A stretch of DNA of 64,000 nt, from contig WRPH01000017.1 of assembly GCA_009773375.1 (NCBI GenBank), forward strand, positions 18,833-82,832, read 5' to 3'. The notes below the pieces were generated by a model. The model had not been told where the DNA came from, did no database searches, and worked only from the letters and a program-made list of their open reading frames with translations. This document shows, piece by piece, positions 17,792-26,402 of this stretch (positions are counted from its first letter, which is position 1; each line of letters begins with the position of its first letter). The position numbers and the translations under genes were made by a program. The DNA comes from Paracoccaceae bacterium (lineage in GTDB: Bacteria > Pseudomonadota > Alphaproteobacteria > Rhodobacterales > Rhodobacteraceae).

Positions 17792-18619
17792 GTGCTGACA
17801 AAACTTCTCGCCGCCCCGCTGCTTTGCCTTTTCTGTGCCGCGCCCGTGCTGGCTGGGCCAGTGCTGGCTGGGCCCGTGCTGGCTGCGCCTTGCGGCGACA
17901 CGGCAAGCGGGTTTGAAGACTGGAAGGCGGCCATAGCCAATGAAGCCAAAGCCGAAGGTGTCGGCGAAAAGGGCCGCGCTGCGCTGATGGGGGCCAGCTA
18001 TTCCAAGGCGACGATTTCGGCGGACCGCAACCAGAAAAGCTTCAAATACTCGCTGGAGAAATTCCTGTCGGTGCGTGGGGCAGACACGATCATCGCGCAA
18101 GGTCGGGCGCGCAAAGCCAAGAACGCCGATCTTTACGCCGGGCTGGAGGCGCAATATGGCGTGCCTGCCGGTGTGCTGCTGGCGATTCACGGCATGGAGA
18201 CCGGCTTTGGCGGCTTCATGGGCGATACCAACGTGGTGTCAGCGATTGCCACCCTGGCGTGGGACTGCCGCCGCAGCGATTTCTTCCGCCCGCACCTGAT
18301 CGGCGCGCTGAAGCTGGTGGATCAGGGCGCGATTTCGGCCAAGACCGTTGGCGCCAAACATGGCGAGCTGGGCCACACGCAGTTTCTGCCCGGCAATGCG
18401 CTGAAATATGGCGTGGATGGCAACGGCGACGGGCGGCTGGATCTGGCCAATACCACCGATGCGATGGCCTCCACGGCCAACTACCTGCGCCAAAAGGGCT
18501 GGAAGCCGGGCAAGGGCTATCAGGAAGGCGAGCCGAACTTCGCGGTGATCAAGGAATGGAACGCCGCCAAAGTCTATCAGCAGGCCATTGCGCTGATGGG
18601 TAAAAAAATCGACGGCTGA
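17792..18619 (+). CDS. Lytic murein transglycosylase (SLT_2 family)
   Basis: Cleaves peptidoglycan glycan strands with anhydro-muropeptide formation in the periplasm. A signal peptide (about residues 1-32) is followed by the catalytic domain; the catalytic glutamate is Glu136 in AIHGMETGFGGFMG. HTQFLPGNALKYGVDGNGDG and ATANYL-like STANYLRQKGW are family stretches. I chose GTG 17792, preceded by AAGGTG and leading straight into the signal peptide; the longer ORF from 17732 would spoil it. The signal region is lengthened by a 15-bp tandem repeat. Confidence 0.9.
   Translation: MLTKLLAAPLLCLFCAAPVLAGPVLAGPVLAAPCGDTASGFEDWKAAIANEAKAEGVGEKGRAALMGASYSKATISADRNQKSFKYSLEKFLSVRGADTIIAQGRARKAKNADLYAGLEAQYGVPAGVLLAIHGMETGFGGFMGDTNVVSAIATLAWDCRRSDFFRPHLIGALKLVDQGAISAKTVGAKHGELGHTQFLPGNALKYGVDGNGDGRLDLANTTDAMASTANYLRQKGWKPGKGYQEGEPNFAVIKEWNAAKVYQQAIALMGKKIDG
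17846..17890 (+). repeat. Three 15-bp tandem repeats inside the transglycosylase signal peptide
   Basis: GTGCTGGCTGGGCCA recurs three times with single-base changes, encoding VLAGP VLAGP VLAAP. The unit length keeps the frame, so copy number can change without breaking the gene. Confidence 0.9.
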
Positions 18620-18673
18620 CCTGCTTTTCCCCTCTTGCAGCGCGCGCCACAACCGCTTAGGAAGCTGCGCAGT

Positions 18674-18748
18674 GGCCCGTTCGTCTATCGGTTAGGACAT
18701 CTGGTTTTCAACCAGGCAAGAGGGGTTCGACTCCCCTACGGGCTGCCA
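18674..18748 (+). tRNA. tRNA-Glu (anticodon TTC)
   Basis: Acceptor arms GGCCCGT / ACGGGCT (first pair G-T), anticodon loop TTTTCAA with TTC at 18717-18719, T arm AGGGG-TTCGACT-CCCCT, and encoded CCA at 18746-18748. Confidence 0.95.
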
Positions 18749-18959
18749 CTTCCCCATACAAGTATTTGATTTTTCTGTGAAATTTCTGGGCTCAAAACCC
18801 CGTGGCAGAACTACTACAGCGAGAAATCGGCCCCATTGACCTGCCGAAGCGCCGGAACCGATTACGCATTCGTGAACTGGGCTGTTCCATCTTTCGCCCA
18901 AAACGGCCATTACTTCGGGGGGCGTCGGCAAGACCGTCGTGGCAACTTGCAGGAATGCC

Positions 18960-19169
18960 ATGCGACATCGGATCATTGGAATTGTCGTTGGCGCAATATG
19001 CGGTGCCTTTCTTGGTGCTGGCACGGGCGTGGTCGGCGCATTTGGCGGCGTGTCCGGGTTGAACGTTTTCGCCTTGATCGGTGGGATTACGGGTTTCTTC
19101 GGCGTGCCCGATGCGGTCAGGCTTACGGCAAAACTTGGGCGCTTACGGAAGAAAGCAGGAAAGAAATGA
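18960..19169 (+). CDS. Small glycine-rich membrane protein
   Basis: 69 residues (MRHRIIGIVVGAICGAFLG...), with two predicted membrane helices (about 5-26 and 33-50) and a basic C-terminus ending LRKKAGKK. I chose ATG 18960 because GGA precedes it and it begins with a basic stretch; ATG 18939 is an alternative. Its stop overlaps the next gene as ATGA. The family is not recognised. The pair sits directly after tRNA-Glu. Confidence 0.55.
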   Translation: MRHRIIGIVVGAICGAFLGAGTGVVGAFGGVSGLNVFALIGGITGFFGVPDAVRLTAKLGRLRKKAGKK

Positions 19170-19453
19170 ACGGTTTGGCGATGTTCTTGGGCATGTCCCT
19201 AAGCTTCGGGGGCGTCGGCGGGCTGCTTTCCGGCATATTTGCGCGTTCCTTTCGCCGGGCAATGCTGTGGGCCGTCGGCTTCGGAATTTTGGACACGGTT
19301 CTTCTGGCGATGGTTTCGCCGACTTCGCGCTTTGCGCCGGGATTGGTGCTGATTGCAGTTTTCTGGGGTCTTGTCGGTTGGTTCGCGGTCGGCCGCTTTT
19401 CAGCAAGACGCCGGGCTTCCAAGGCTGCGGCAATCGCAGCAACCACCAAGTAG
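19166..19453 (+). CDS. Small membrane protein coupled to the preceding gene
   Basis: 95 residues with three likely membrane helices (about 4-24, 32-50 and 56-78) and a basic C-terminus (FSARRRASKAAAIAATTK). The ATGA overlap with the upstream gene argues that both are real and made together. I do not recognise either. A two-protein membrane complex is possible but unproven. Confidence 0.55.
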   Translation: MNGLAMFLGMSLSFGGVGGLLSGIFARSFRRAMLWAVGFGILDTVLLAMVSPTSRFAPGLVLIAVFWGLVGWFAVGRFSARRRASKAAAIAATTK

Positions 19454-19690
19454 CAATCCCCCCCGAAACCTTGCCGCAACGCAGGGCAGGCGGCTTCAGC
19501 GATGGCCCTGCGGAAGAACGTCGAAAGCGGCTGCGGGCATGGCCACAAGGGGCGCATCGGGGTCGATAGCGTAAAAGCCCGATCCGCATTTGCGGAAAGT
19601 GCACGGCTCGGGGATGAACGAGGCGGCATCTTCAGAGCCTTGCTCAGCACAGTGCGGCACCATCCCGTTGGTTGCATTTGGAAAACCGGC

Positions 19691-20158
19691 CTAACTGCCT
19701 GTGAGCCTCTGTTTCAGCAGCGGCAAAAGTTCGACCAGCACCGCGCGCAGACGCTGCGTGGCATCGGCTCCGAGAAGGTCGGAAAGATCGTTCTGATAGG
19801 CCAACGCCATTTGAGAGAGTTGCTCGAACAGGGCGCGGCCTTCGGGCGTCAGGTGCAACTCTTCAAAGCGGCGATCTTTTCGCCCCTGCTGGCGCACAAG
19901 TCGCCCTGCGGCTTCCAGCGCCGCAACCGCGCGCGAGATCGACACCTTGTCCTCATGAATTCTGGCGCCAATTTCCTTTGCTGTCAGACCATCTTCGGCG
20001 AACAGATGCGCCAACAGCCGCCATTGGGTGCGGGTGATGCCAAAATCCTTCTGGTAGCGGTCCTGAAAGCCTTTGCTGACAGCCTCGGCCATCTGGTTCA
20101 GCATGTAGGGCAGGAACGCGTCCAGCTGAAAGGACGGCGATGAGGCGTTGTCGGTCAT
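19691..20158 (-). CDS. MarR-family transcriptional regulator
   Basis: 155 residues with a MarR winged helix: FGITRTQWRLLAHLFAEDGLTAKEIGARIHEDKVSISRAVAALEAAG (recognition helix about 75-90), then RKDRRFEELHLTPEG in the wing. It is divergent from hmgA with a 300-bp gap containing a dyad, so it probably represses the homogentisate operon in response to a tyrosine breakdown product. Confidence 0.9.
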   Translation of the reverse strand: MTDNASSPSFQLDAFLPYMLNQMAEAVSKGFQDRYQKDFGITRTQWRLLAHLFAEDGLTAKEIGARIHEDKVSISRAVAALEAAGRLVRQQGRKDRRFEELHLTPEGRALFEQLSQMALAYQNDLSDLLGADATQRLRAVLVELLPLLKQRLTGS

Positions 20159-20337
20159 CGAACCCCCTGTTCATCACACGCCCGATTTATCCGGCGTGGC
20201 CCCAGAAGTGCTAGCCGAACCTGCCGGATGGTCAAGCAGTTTGCCGCCCGTGCGGTTGATTCGGCCATCGCTGTGCCCAACGACCCCTCCACGAGCGAAC
20301 AGCTTCGCTGCCAAATTTTGCCAATTTTGCCAGAGAC

Positions 20338-20395
20338 TTGACAGGCTGTAAAAACAGATCTGCAAGAAACAGCTTGCTTTAGTTTCAAATGAAAC
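20338..20395 (+). promoter_or_regulatory. Putative hmgA promoter and MarR operator
   Basis: TTGACA at 20338-20343 is a consensus -35 hexamer, although the -10 at the right spacing (TGCAAG) is poor. GTTTCA-AA-TGAAAC at 20382-20395 is an inverted repeat of the kind bound by MarR dimers. It lies 63 bp before the hmgA start codon. Repression by the divergent regulator is inferred. Confidence 0.5.
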
Positions 20396-20457
20396 CAATA
20401 AATACACCGCAACAAGGGTGCCTGCAGACCTGCGCCACGACAATCAGGAACATTCAG

Positions 20458-21819
20458 ATGACACGCTTTCCGCTTCCGTTGGGCATGACCCGCGCGCCCT
20501 CACTTCCCGGCCTGCACGACGGCTATATGCCCGGTTTCGGCAATGATTTTGAAACCGAAGCCCTGCCGGATGCCTTGCCGCAGGGTATGAACAGCCCGCA
20601 GAAATGCAACTATGGGCTTTATGGCGAGCAGCTTTCCGGCACTGCCTTTACCGCGCCCAGCCATCAGAACGAACGGACCTGGTGCTACCGCATCCGGCCT
20701 TCGGTCAAACATACCGGGCGGTTTGCCAAGATCGACCTGCCCTACTGGAAATCCGCGCCGCATATTGACCCCGATGTGATCAGCCTTGGCCAATACCGCT
20801 GGGATCCGGTGCCGCACAGCGATCAGCCGCTGACATGGCTGACCGGCATGCGCACGATGACGACGGCGGGCGATGTGAACACGCAGATCGGCATGGCGGC
20901 GCATGTGTATCTGGTGACCGCCTCGATGGTGGACGCCTATTTCTTCTCGGCGGATTCAGAGCTGCTGGTGGTGCCGCAGGAAGGCCGCCTGCGGTTTTGC
21001 ACCGAACTGGGGGTGATCGACCTTGCCCCGCAGGAAATCGCCATCCTGCCGCGCGGGCTGGTTTACCGCGTCGAGGTGCTGGAAGGCCCTGCCCGCGGTT
21101 TTGTCTGCGAGAATTACGGCCAGAAGTTTGACCTGCCCGGCCGTGGCCCGATCGGCGCAAACTGCATGGCGAACCGGCGTGATTTCAAGACACCGGTGGC
21201 GGCGTTTGAAGACCGCGAGGTGCCATCGACCGTCACGGTGAAATGGTGCGGCCAGTTTCACGAAACCAGGATCGGTCATAGCCCGCTGGATGTGGTGGCT
21301 TGGCATGGCAACTACTGCCCGGTGAAATACGATCTGCGGACCTATTGCCCGGTTGGCGCGATCCTGTTCGACCATCCCGATCCGTCGATCTTCACCGTGC
21401 TGACCGCGCCTTCGGGGGTGGAGGGCACCGCGAATATCGACTTCGTGCTGTTCCGCGAACGCTGGATGGTGGCGGAAAACACCTTCCGCCCGCCGTGGTA
21501 TCACAAGAACGTCATGTCGGAACTGATGGGCAACATCTATGGCATCTATGACGCCAAGCCGAAAGGTTTTGTGCCGGGCGGCATGTCGCTCCACAACATG
21601 ATGTTGCCGCATGGGCCAGACAAGAATGCCTTTGAAGGCGCATCGAACGCGGACCTCAAAGCCGAAAAGCTGGATAACACCATGTCCTTCATGTTCGAAA
21701 CCCGCTTCCCGCAGCACCTGACCCGCTTTGCCGCGCAAGAGGCCCCTTTGCAGGACGATTACATCGACTGCTGGGACAGCCTTGAGAAGAAGTTCGACGG
21801 CACCGCTGGTGTGAAATGA
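20458..21819 (+). CDS. hmgA: Homogentisate 1,2-dioxygenase
   Basis: Opens the ring of homogentisate to maleylacetoacetate, using Fe(II) and O2, in Phe/Tyr breakdown. 453 residues from ATG 20458, preceded by CAGGAA; the ORF start at 20389 would lie inside the operator. Family stretches are [52 protein letters not shown] and, near the iron site, [14 protein letters not shown] and [18 protein letters not shown] coupling to maiA follows. Confidence 0.97.
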   Translation: MTRFPLPLGMTRAPSLPGLHDGYMPGFGNDFETEALPDALPQGMNSPQKCNYGLYGEQLSGTAFTAPSHQNERTWCYRIRPSVKHTGRFAKIDLPYWKSAPHIDPDVISLGQYRWDPVPHSDQPLTWLTGMRTMTTAGDVNTQIGMAAHVYLVTASMVDAYFFSADSELLVVPQEGRLRFCTELGVIDLAPQEIAILPRGLVYRVEVLEGPARGFVCENYGQKFDLPGRGPIGANCMANRRDFKTPVAAFEDREVPSTVTVKWCGQFHETRIGHSPLDVVAWHGNYCPVKYDLRTYCPVGAILFDHPDPSIFTVLTAPSGVEGTANIDFVLFRERWMVAENTFRPPWYHKNVMSELMGNIYGIYDAKPKGFVPGGMSLHNMMLPHGPDKNAFEGASNADLKAEKLDNTMSFMFETRFPQHLTRFAAQEAPLQDDYIDCWDSLEKKFDGTAGVK

Positions 21820-22445
21820 AACTTTACAGCTATTGGCGGTCGTCGTCGTCCTATCGGGTGCGGATTGCCCTTAACCTGAAGGGGTTGGCCTATCAAACCC
21901 AAGCAGTCAACCTGCTGGAAAATGAACAGCAAAGCCCGGCCTATGCCACGCTGAACCCCGCGCGGGGGCTGCCCTCGCTGGTGCTGGACGATGGCACGGT
22001 GCTGACCCAATCGATGGCCATTCTGGAATGGCTGGACGAAACCTATCCGACGCCACCGCTTTTACCGCCAGACCCGATCTTGCGGGCCAAGGTGCGGGCT
22101 GCGGCGCAGGTGATCGCGTCAGAGGTGCATCCGGTGAACAACCTGCGGGTTCTGGCCCGGCTGAAGGCGATGGGCCATGACCAGACCGACACAGTGGCGT
22201 GGATGAAACACTGGATGGTGGAAGGCTTTGACGCCTTTGCCGCCCTGATCTCGCCGACGGAGGCGTTCTCGTTCGGAGCCAGCCCCGGCCTTGCCGATCT
22301 TTGCCTTGTGCCGCAGCTTTACAACGCGCGACGCTGGGGTGTCGATCTTGCCCCCTACCCGCGGCTTGTCGCGATTGAAGCGCGCTGCCTTGCCCTATCG
22401 GCCTTTGACGCCGCCCGCCCCGAAGCCCAAGCCGATGCGACCTGA
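21816..22445 (+). CDS. maiA: Maleylacetoacetate isomerase (zeta-class glutathione transferase)
   Basis: Glutathione-dependent cis-trans isomerisation of maleylacetoacetate to fumarylacetoacetate. The zeta-class N-terminus is clear: [21 protein letters not shown] (SSCSYRVR-like active-site loop, here SSSSYRVR), then [11 protein letters not shown]. 209 residues. It overlaps hmgA by ATGA and precedes fahA by 12 bp. Confidence 0.95.
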   Translation: MKLYSYWRSSSSYRVRIALNLKGLAYQTQAVNLLENEQQSPAYATLNPARGLPSLVLDDGTVLTQSMAILEWLDETYPTPPLLPPDPILRAKVRAAAQVIASEVHPVNNLRVLARLKAMGHDQTDTVAWMKHWMVEGFDAFAALISPTEAFSFGASPGLADLCLVPQLYNARRWGVDLAPYPRLVAIEARCLALSAFDAARPEAQADAT

Positions 22446-22457
22446 AGGAAGACGACG

Positions 22458-23723
22458 ATGACGAGTCTGCAAAGATCGTGGGTTGAAAGTGCCAACCGCC
22501 CCGACTGCGGATTTCCGCTGAACAATCTGCCTTGCGGTGTGTTCTCGACCACATCGCAAGGTCCGCGCTGCGGCATGGCCATCGGTGATTTCGTTCTGGA
22601 CCTTGGCAATCTTGAAGCGCATGGCATCCTGCGCCTGCCCTACGGTCTGCTGCTGGGTCTGCCGTTCTGGAATGGCGTCATGGCGGCTGGGCCAAAGCTG
22701 TGGGCCGATCTGCGCGCGCAAGTGACGGCGCTGCTGATCGAAGGGTCAGACCAACAGGCGGCTGTGGAAAAGTACCTTGTCCCGCTGGACGCAGCCACGC
22801 TGCACATGCCCTTCACCCTGTCGGAATACACCGATTTCTACGCAAGCTACCACCATGCCACCAATGTCGGCACCATGTTCCGCGGGGCCGAGAATGCCCT
22901 GCCGCCGAACTGGCTGCATATTCCCATCGGCTATAACGGGCGCGCGTCCTCGGTCGTGGTTTCGGGCACCGATGTGCGCCGCCCCTGGGGGCAGGTGAAG
23001 GGACCGAACGACGTGGCCCCCCGCTTCGCCGCTTCGGCGCGCTTCGATATAGAACTGGAACTGGGTGCCGTTGTCGGCGTGCCGTCAGACTCGGGCCATC
23101 CGGTCAGCGTGGCGCAGGCCGATGCAATGATCTTCGGCTATGTCTTGTTGAACGACTGGTCCGCGCGCGACATTCAGGCGTGGGAATACCAACCGCTTGG
23201 CCCGTTCCAGTCGAAAGCGACCGCCACCTCGATCAGCCCGTGGATCGTGATGAAAGCCGCGCTGGAGCCGTTCCGCACCGCAACACCGCCGCGCGAAGTG
23301 CCGCTCTTGCCGCACCTGCGCGAACCCGGCCCGATGCTGTATGACATTGCCCTGGAGGTGGGCCTTACACCTGATGGCGGACAAGAGACGATCATATGCC
23401 GCACCAACTATGCCGAGATGTATTATTCGGCCGCGCAACAGCTTGCCCATCATACAAGCTGCGGCTGCCCGATGAATGTCGGCGATCTTCTGGGATCGGG
23501 CACGATCTCGGGGCCGTTGAAGGAAAACAGGGGCAGTCTGCTGGAACTGTCATGGGGTGGCAAAGAGCCGTTTGCGCTGACAGACGGCCAGACCCGCTGC
23601 TTTATCGAAGACAACGACACCCTGACCTTGCGCGGCTACGCAAAGGGACAAGGCTATCTTATCGGGTTTGGCACCTGCACCGGCAAGGTTTTGCCCGCGC
23701 TTGAAAACCCCTTCACCGCATGA
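22458..23723 (+). CDS. fahA: Fumarylacetoacetase
   Basis: Hydrolyses fumarylacetoacetate to fumarate and acetoacetate, the last step of homogentisate catabolism. 421 residues. The metal-binding core is visible: YTDFYASYHHATNVGTMFRG, DIELELGAVVG, VLLNDWSARDIQAWEYQPLGPFQSKATATSISPW, GSGTISGP and GYCI-like YLIGFGTCTGKVLPA. It follows maiA in the operon. Confidence 0.97.
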   Translation: MTSLQRSWVESANRPDCGFPLNNLPCGVFSTTSQGPRCGMAIGDFVLDLGNLEAHGILRLPYGLLLGLPFWNGVMAAGPKLWADLRAQVTALLIEGSDQQAAVEKYLVPLDAATLHMPFTLSEYTDFYASYHHATNVGTMFRGAENALPPNWLHIPIGYNGRASSVVVSGTDVRRPWGQVKGPNDVAPRFAASARFDIELELGAVVGVPSDSGHPVSVAQADAMIFGYVLLNDWSARDIQAWEYQPLGPFQSKATATSISPWIVMKAALEPFRTATPPREVPLLPHLREPGPMLYDIALEVGLTPDGGQETIICRTNYAEMYYSAAQQLAHHTSCGCPMNVGDLLGSGTISGPLKENRGSLLELSWGGKEPFALTDGQTRCFIEDNDTLTLRGYAKGQGYLIGFGTCTGKVLPALENPFTA

Positions 23724-23733
23724 AAGGACGACC

Positions 23734-24684
23734 ATGAGCAAGGCATTCGCATCGCAGGGCGACATGAGCGAGAAGAAGATCACCTTCTCGGAAATCGGCG
23801 AGGGGCTTTACGCCTTTACTGCCGAAGGCGACCCCAACTCGGGCGTGATCATCGGTGATGAATCGGTGATGATCGTCGAAGCACAGGCCACGCCCCGATT
23901 GGCGCAAAAGGTGATCGACTGCGTGCGCAGCGTCACCGACAAACCCATCTCGCATGTGGTCTTGACGCACTATCACGCAGTGCGGGTGCTGGGGGCCTCA
24001 GCCTTTCATGCGCCGCAGATCATCATGTCGGAGGCCGCCCGCAACATGGTGGCCGAGCGCGGGCAGGAAGACTGGGACAGCGAGTTCCAGCGCTTTCCGC
24101 GCCTGTTTCAGGGCCATGAAAGCATCCCCGGCCTGACTTGGCCGACCACCACCTTCAACGGCAAGATGTCGGTCTTCCTTGGCAACCGCCGGGTCGATAT
24201 CCTGCAACTGGGCCGCGCCCATACCGCCGGTGATGCCGTGATCCATGTGCCGGACCAGAACGTGATGTTCACCGGCGATATCGTCGAGGCCCATTCGGCC
24301 TGCTACTGCGGCGACGGGCACTTCAACGAATGGGGCGCCACGCTTGAAGCCGTTCGCGCCTACGATCTGGCCGCCATTGCGCCCGGACGCGGCGATGCCG
24401 TTGTGGGCCGCGCGGCAGTAAACGCCGCTTTGGACCGCACCAGGGACTTTGTCGAAAGCACCTATCGCCCCGTCGCCCGCGTCGCTGCCCGCAACGGCAC
24501 GCTGAAAGAGGCATGGGACGCCTGCCGCGCCGAATGCGACCCCAAGTTCATGGACTATGCGATCTACGAACACTGCCTGCCCTTCAACGTGGCCCGTGCC
24601 TACGATGAAGCCCGCGGCATCGCCCATCCGCGGATCTGGACCGCACAGCGCGATCTGGACATGTGGAACGCGCTTCAGAAATAA
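23734..24684 (+). CDS. Variant metallo-beta-lactamase-fold protein of the homogentisate operon
   Basis: 316 residues. The fold is supported by a start of type GLYAFTAEGDPNSGVIIGDESVMIVEAQ, a metal-site region VLTHYHAVRVLGAS, LGRAHTAGDAVIHVPDQNVMFTGDIVEAH and a late histidine. The canonical HxHxDH loop reads HYHAVR here, so the Asp-His pair is missing, although AHT and GD are kept. It follows fahA by 10 bp with a new RBS (AAAGGA), so it belongs to the operon. The substrate is unknown; an enzyme handling an operon intermediate or a thioester is possible. Confidence 0.82.
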   Translation: MSKAFASQGDMSEKKITFSEIGEGLYAFTAEGDPNSGVIIGDESVMIVEAQATPRLAQKVIDCVRSVTDKPISHVVLTHYHAVRVLGASAFHAPQIIMSEAARNMVAERGQEDWDSEFQRFPRLFQGHESIPGLTWPTTTFNGKMSVFLGNRRVDILQLGRAHTAGDAVIHVPDQNVMFTGDIVEAHSACYCGDGHFNEWGATLEAVRAYDLAAIAPGRGDAVVGRAAVNAALDRTRDFVESTYRPVARVAARNGTLKEAWDACRAECDPKFMDYAIYEHCLPFNVARAYDEARGIAHPRIWTAQRDLDMWNALQK

Positions 24685-24694
24685 GCATGCTTTT

Positions 24695-24731
24695 GGCAGG
24701 GCTGTTCTGGCAGGGCTGTTCTGGCCCTGCC
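24695..24731 (+). repeat. 14-bp tandem duplication forming a hairpin after the MBL gene
   Basis: GGCAGGGCTGTTCT occurs twice in a row (24695-24722), followed by GGCCCTGCC. The second copy can pair with it (GGCAGGG / CCCTGCC). This is a plausible terminator for the homogentisate operon, although only a short T stretch follows. The rest of the gap up to 24939 shows no gene. Confidence 0.6.
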
Positions 24732-24938
24732 ATTTGCCCGCCTGCAAGTTTGCGCCGTCAGACCGCCATCAGCAAGGCGTGCAGCGACAGGTCGGGCCAA
24801 GTCTGGCCCGGCATCGGGCCGCCAATGTCGCGCCGGGCAAACAGCCCGATGACGGCGGCGGAGTTGCCAAGGCGTTTACAAATCGAAGGGGTATTCGCAG
24901 GTCGCCAATCAGCTTTTGGTTGTTATGCTCTATTTTCC

Positions 24939-26231
24939 ATGTCTTTATGGTGGTGGCTGGGTGGCCAAAAGTCAAAGGGGATGGCCGTGGTGCTTGCCTA
25001 CTTGATCGTCGGCGTGTTCGCCGGGATAGTCGGACTTGTGGCAACGCTTGGGTTCGGGGCGTCGTTCTGGTCTGCGATTTTGGTGTACAGTCTTGTTGGC
25101 ACAGTTTTCACGGTGCTGCTGCCTTTCTTGGTGTGGGTCTTCGCAAGACCGGAACAAACGCGCGAAGGCGGGCGCAGTGCCGACCTCGATTTTGCCAGGC
25201 CACCCCCCCTTGACCCTCCGACAACCCGGTTTGCGGCATCCACAGACCGCACTCGGCATGGGATGCGAATTCTTGCCGTTGACGATGATGCCTTCATACG
25301 CGAACTGCTTCCGAAAATCGCCGCACGGGTGGACTGTCCGGATATCGTGGTTGCAAGCTCTGGCATGCAGGCGATTGCATTGCTGGAGAAGTCGGAAACG
25401 CCGTTTGACTGTCTGCTGCTGGACATCAACATGCCGGAAATGAGCGGGATCGAGCTTTGCGCGCACGTCCGCAGCATGGCTGCGTATCAGGTCACGCCGA
25501 TCATCATGTTGACGGCGATGACCGATGTGGATCACCTTGACAGAGCCTACTTGGCCGGTGCGTCGGATTATGTCTCCAAACCCTTCGATATCATCGAGTT
25601 CGGCGCGCGCCTGAACGCGGCAAAAATGCGGGTTGAGGCCATGCGAACCGGGGCGGCCCAAAGAAAAGCCGATACGGGCGTCGTGCCGGGGCGAGACAGG
25701 GCCAAGGACTGGGGTCCAGTCGCGCTTGCCCCCCGCGCAGAGGTCGCAACCCTGATAGAGTATGAAGCCCTGCAGAACTACTTGACGCGATTGTCAGGGC
25801 GAAGGCTGACGGAGGCCTATGTGATTGCAGTTGTCGTCGATCGGGCGTCAGAAAACCGGGCCGATATGGCAGCGGGGAAGCTGATGTTGAACGTCACGCT
25901 GGCAATAGAGGCCGTTCTTGGCGTTTCCGGGTGCTTGATGTCTTACTCTGGTCCGGGCGAGTTTGTTCTTGTGGGCAATTCAGTCCAGCTTCCGAACGCC
26001 GCTGCGCTCGAAGGCCACCTCCAGGACCATCTGAACCATTTGATGCGCGCGGCCGACCCCAAGGCGGATCAAGTTGCCACGATCACCGTGGGCGCAGCCG
26101 TCAGACCCGGCCGCGCCAGCGAGGACCGCGCAAAGACTGCTTTTGAACGCGCGATCACTCTTGCCAATGATCGTGCCGCAGGAAAGCAAAGCTCCCGCCA
26201 CTCTGCCAATGTGCGCCCATTCCGTCGCTGA
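24939..26231 (+). CDS. Response regulator with degenerate cyclase-like output domain, possibly membrane-anchored
   Basis: 430 residues from ATG 24939: two membrane helices (about 15-38 and 43-67), a linker, a REC domain from residue 109 (MRILAVDDDAF, phosphoacceptor Asp162, conserved Lys214), then a C-terminal domain (about 265-425). The C-terminal domain ends like a GGDEF domain (ITVGAAVRPG..., ERAITLANDRAAGK), but the signature loop reads YSGPGEFVLVG. A start at 25263 would give a soluble regulator equal in plan to its paralogue at 28294-29271. No good RBS decides this, so the membrane part could instead be a separate small protein. It probably works with the kinase downstream. Confidence 0.75.
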   Translation: MSLWWWLGGQKSKGMAVVLAYLIVGVFAGIVGLVATLGFGASFWSAILVYSLVGTVFTVLLPFLVWVFARPEQTREGGRSADLDFARPPPLDPPTTRFAASTDRTRHGMRILAVDDDAFIRELLPKIAARVDCPDIVVASSGMQAIALLEKSETPFDCLLLDINMPEMSGIELCAHVRSMAAYQVTPIIMLTAMTDVDHLDRAYLAGASDYVSKPFDIIEFGARLNAAKMRVEAMRTGAAQRKADTGVVPGRDRAKDWGPVALAPRAEVATLIEYEALQNYLTRLSGRRLTEAYVIAVVVDRASENRADMAAGKLMLNVTLAIEAVLGVSGCLMSYSGPGEFVLVGNSVQLPNAAALEGHLQDHLNHLMRAADPKADQVATITVGAAVRPGRASEDRAKTAFERAITLANDRAAGKQSSRHSANVRPFRR

Positions 26232-26402
26232 CGGTGCCACATGACAACGCCTGCAAGACGGTGGCCCGGTCGCATTAAGCTTCGGCACACCCGCAAAAGC
26301 CCCTCGCCTGACCGGAAATAGCCTCGGTTCCATTCCGAGGTTCGGCACGCTAAGGTGCTAAAAATCTGTGAAATTCCCAAGCATAACTCTGACGGGTGCC
26401 CG

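Noticed and set aside
18692..19024. 110-codon minus-strand frame over tRNA-Glu
   Set aside because: Includes the reverse complement of the tRNA (PVGESNPSCLVENQMS-like product), a common false ORF.
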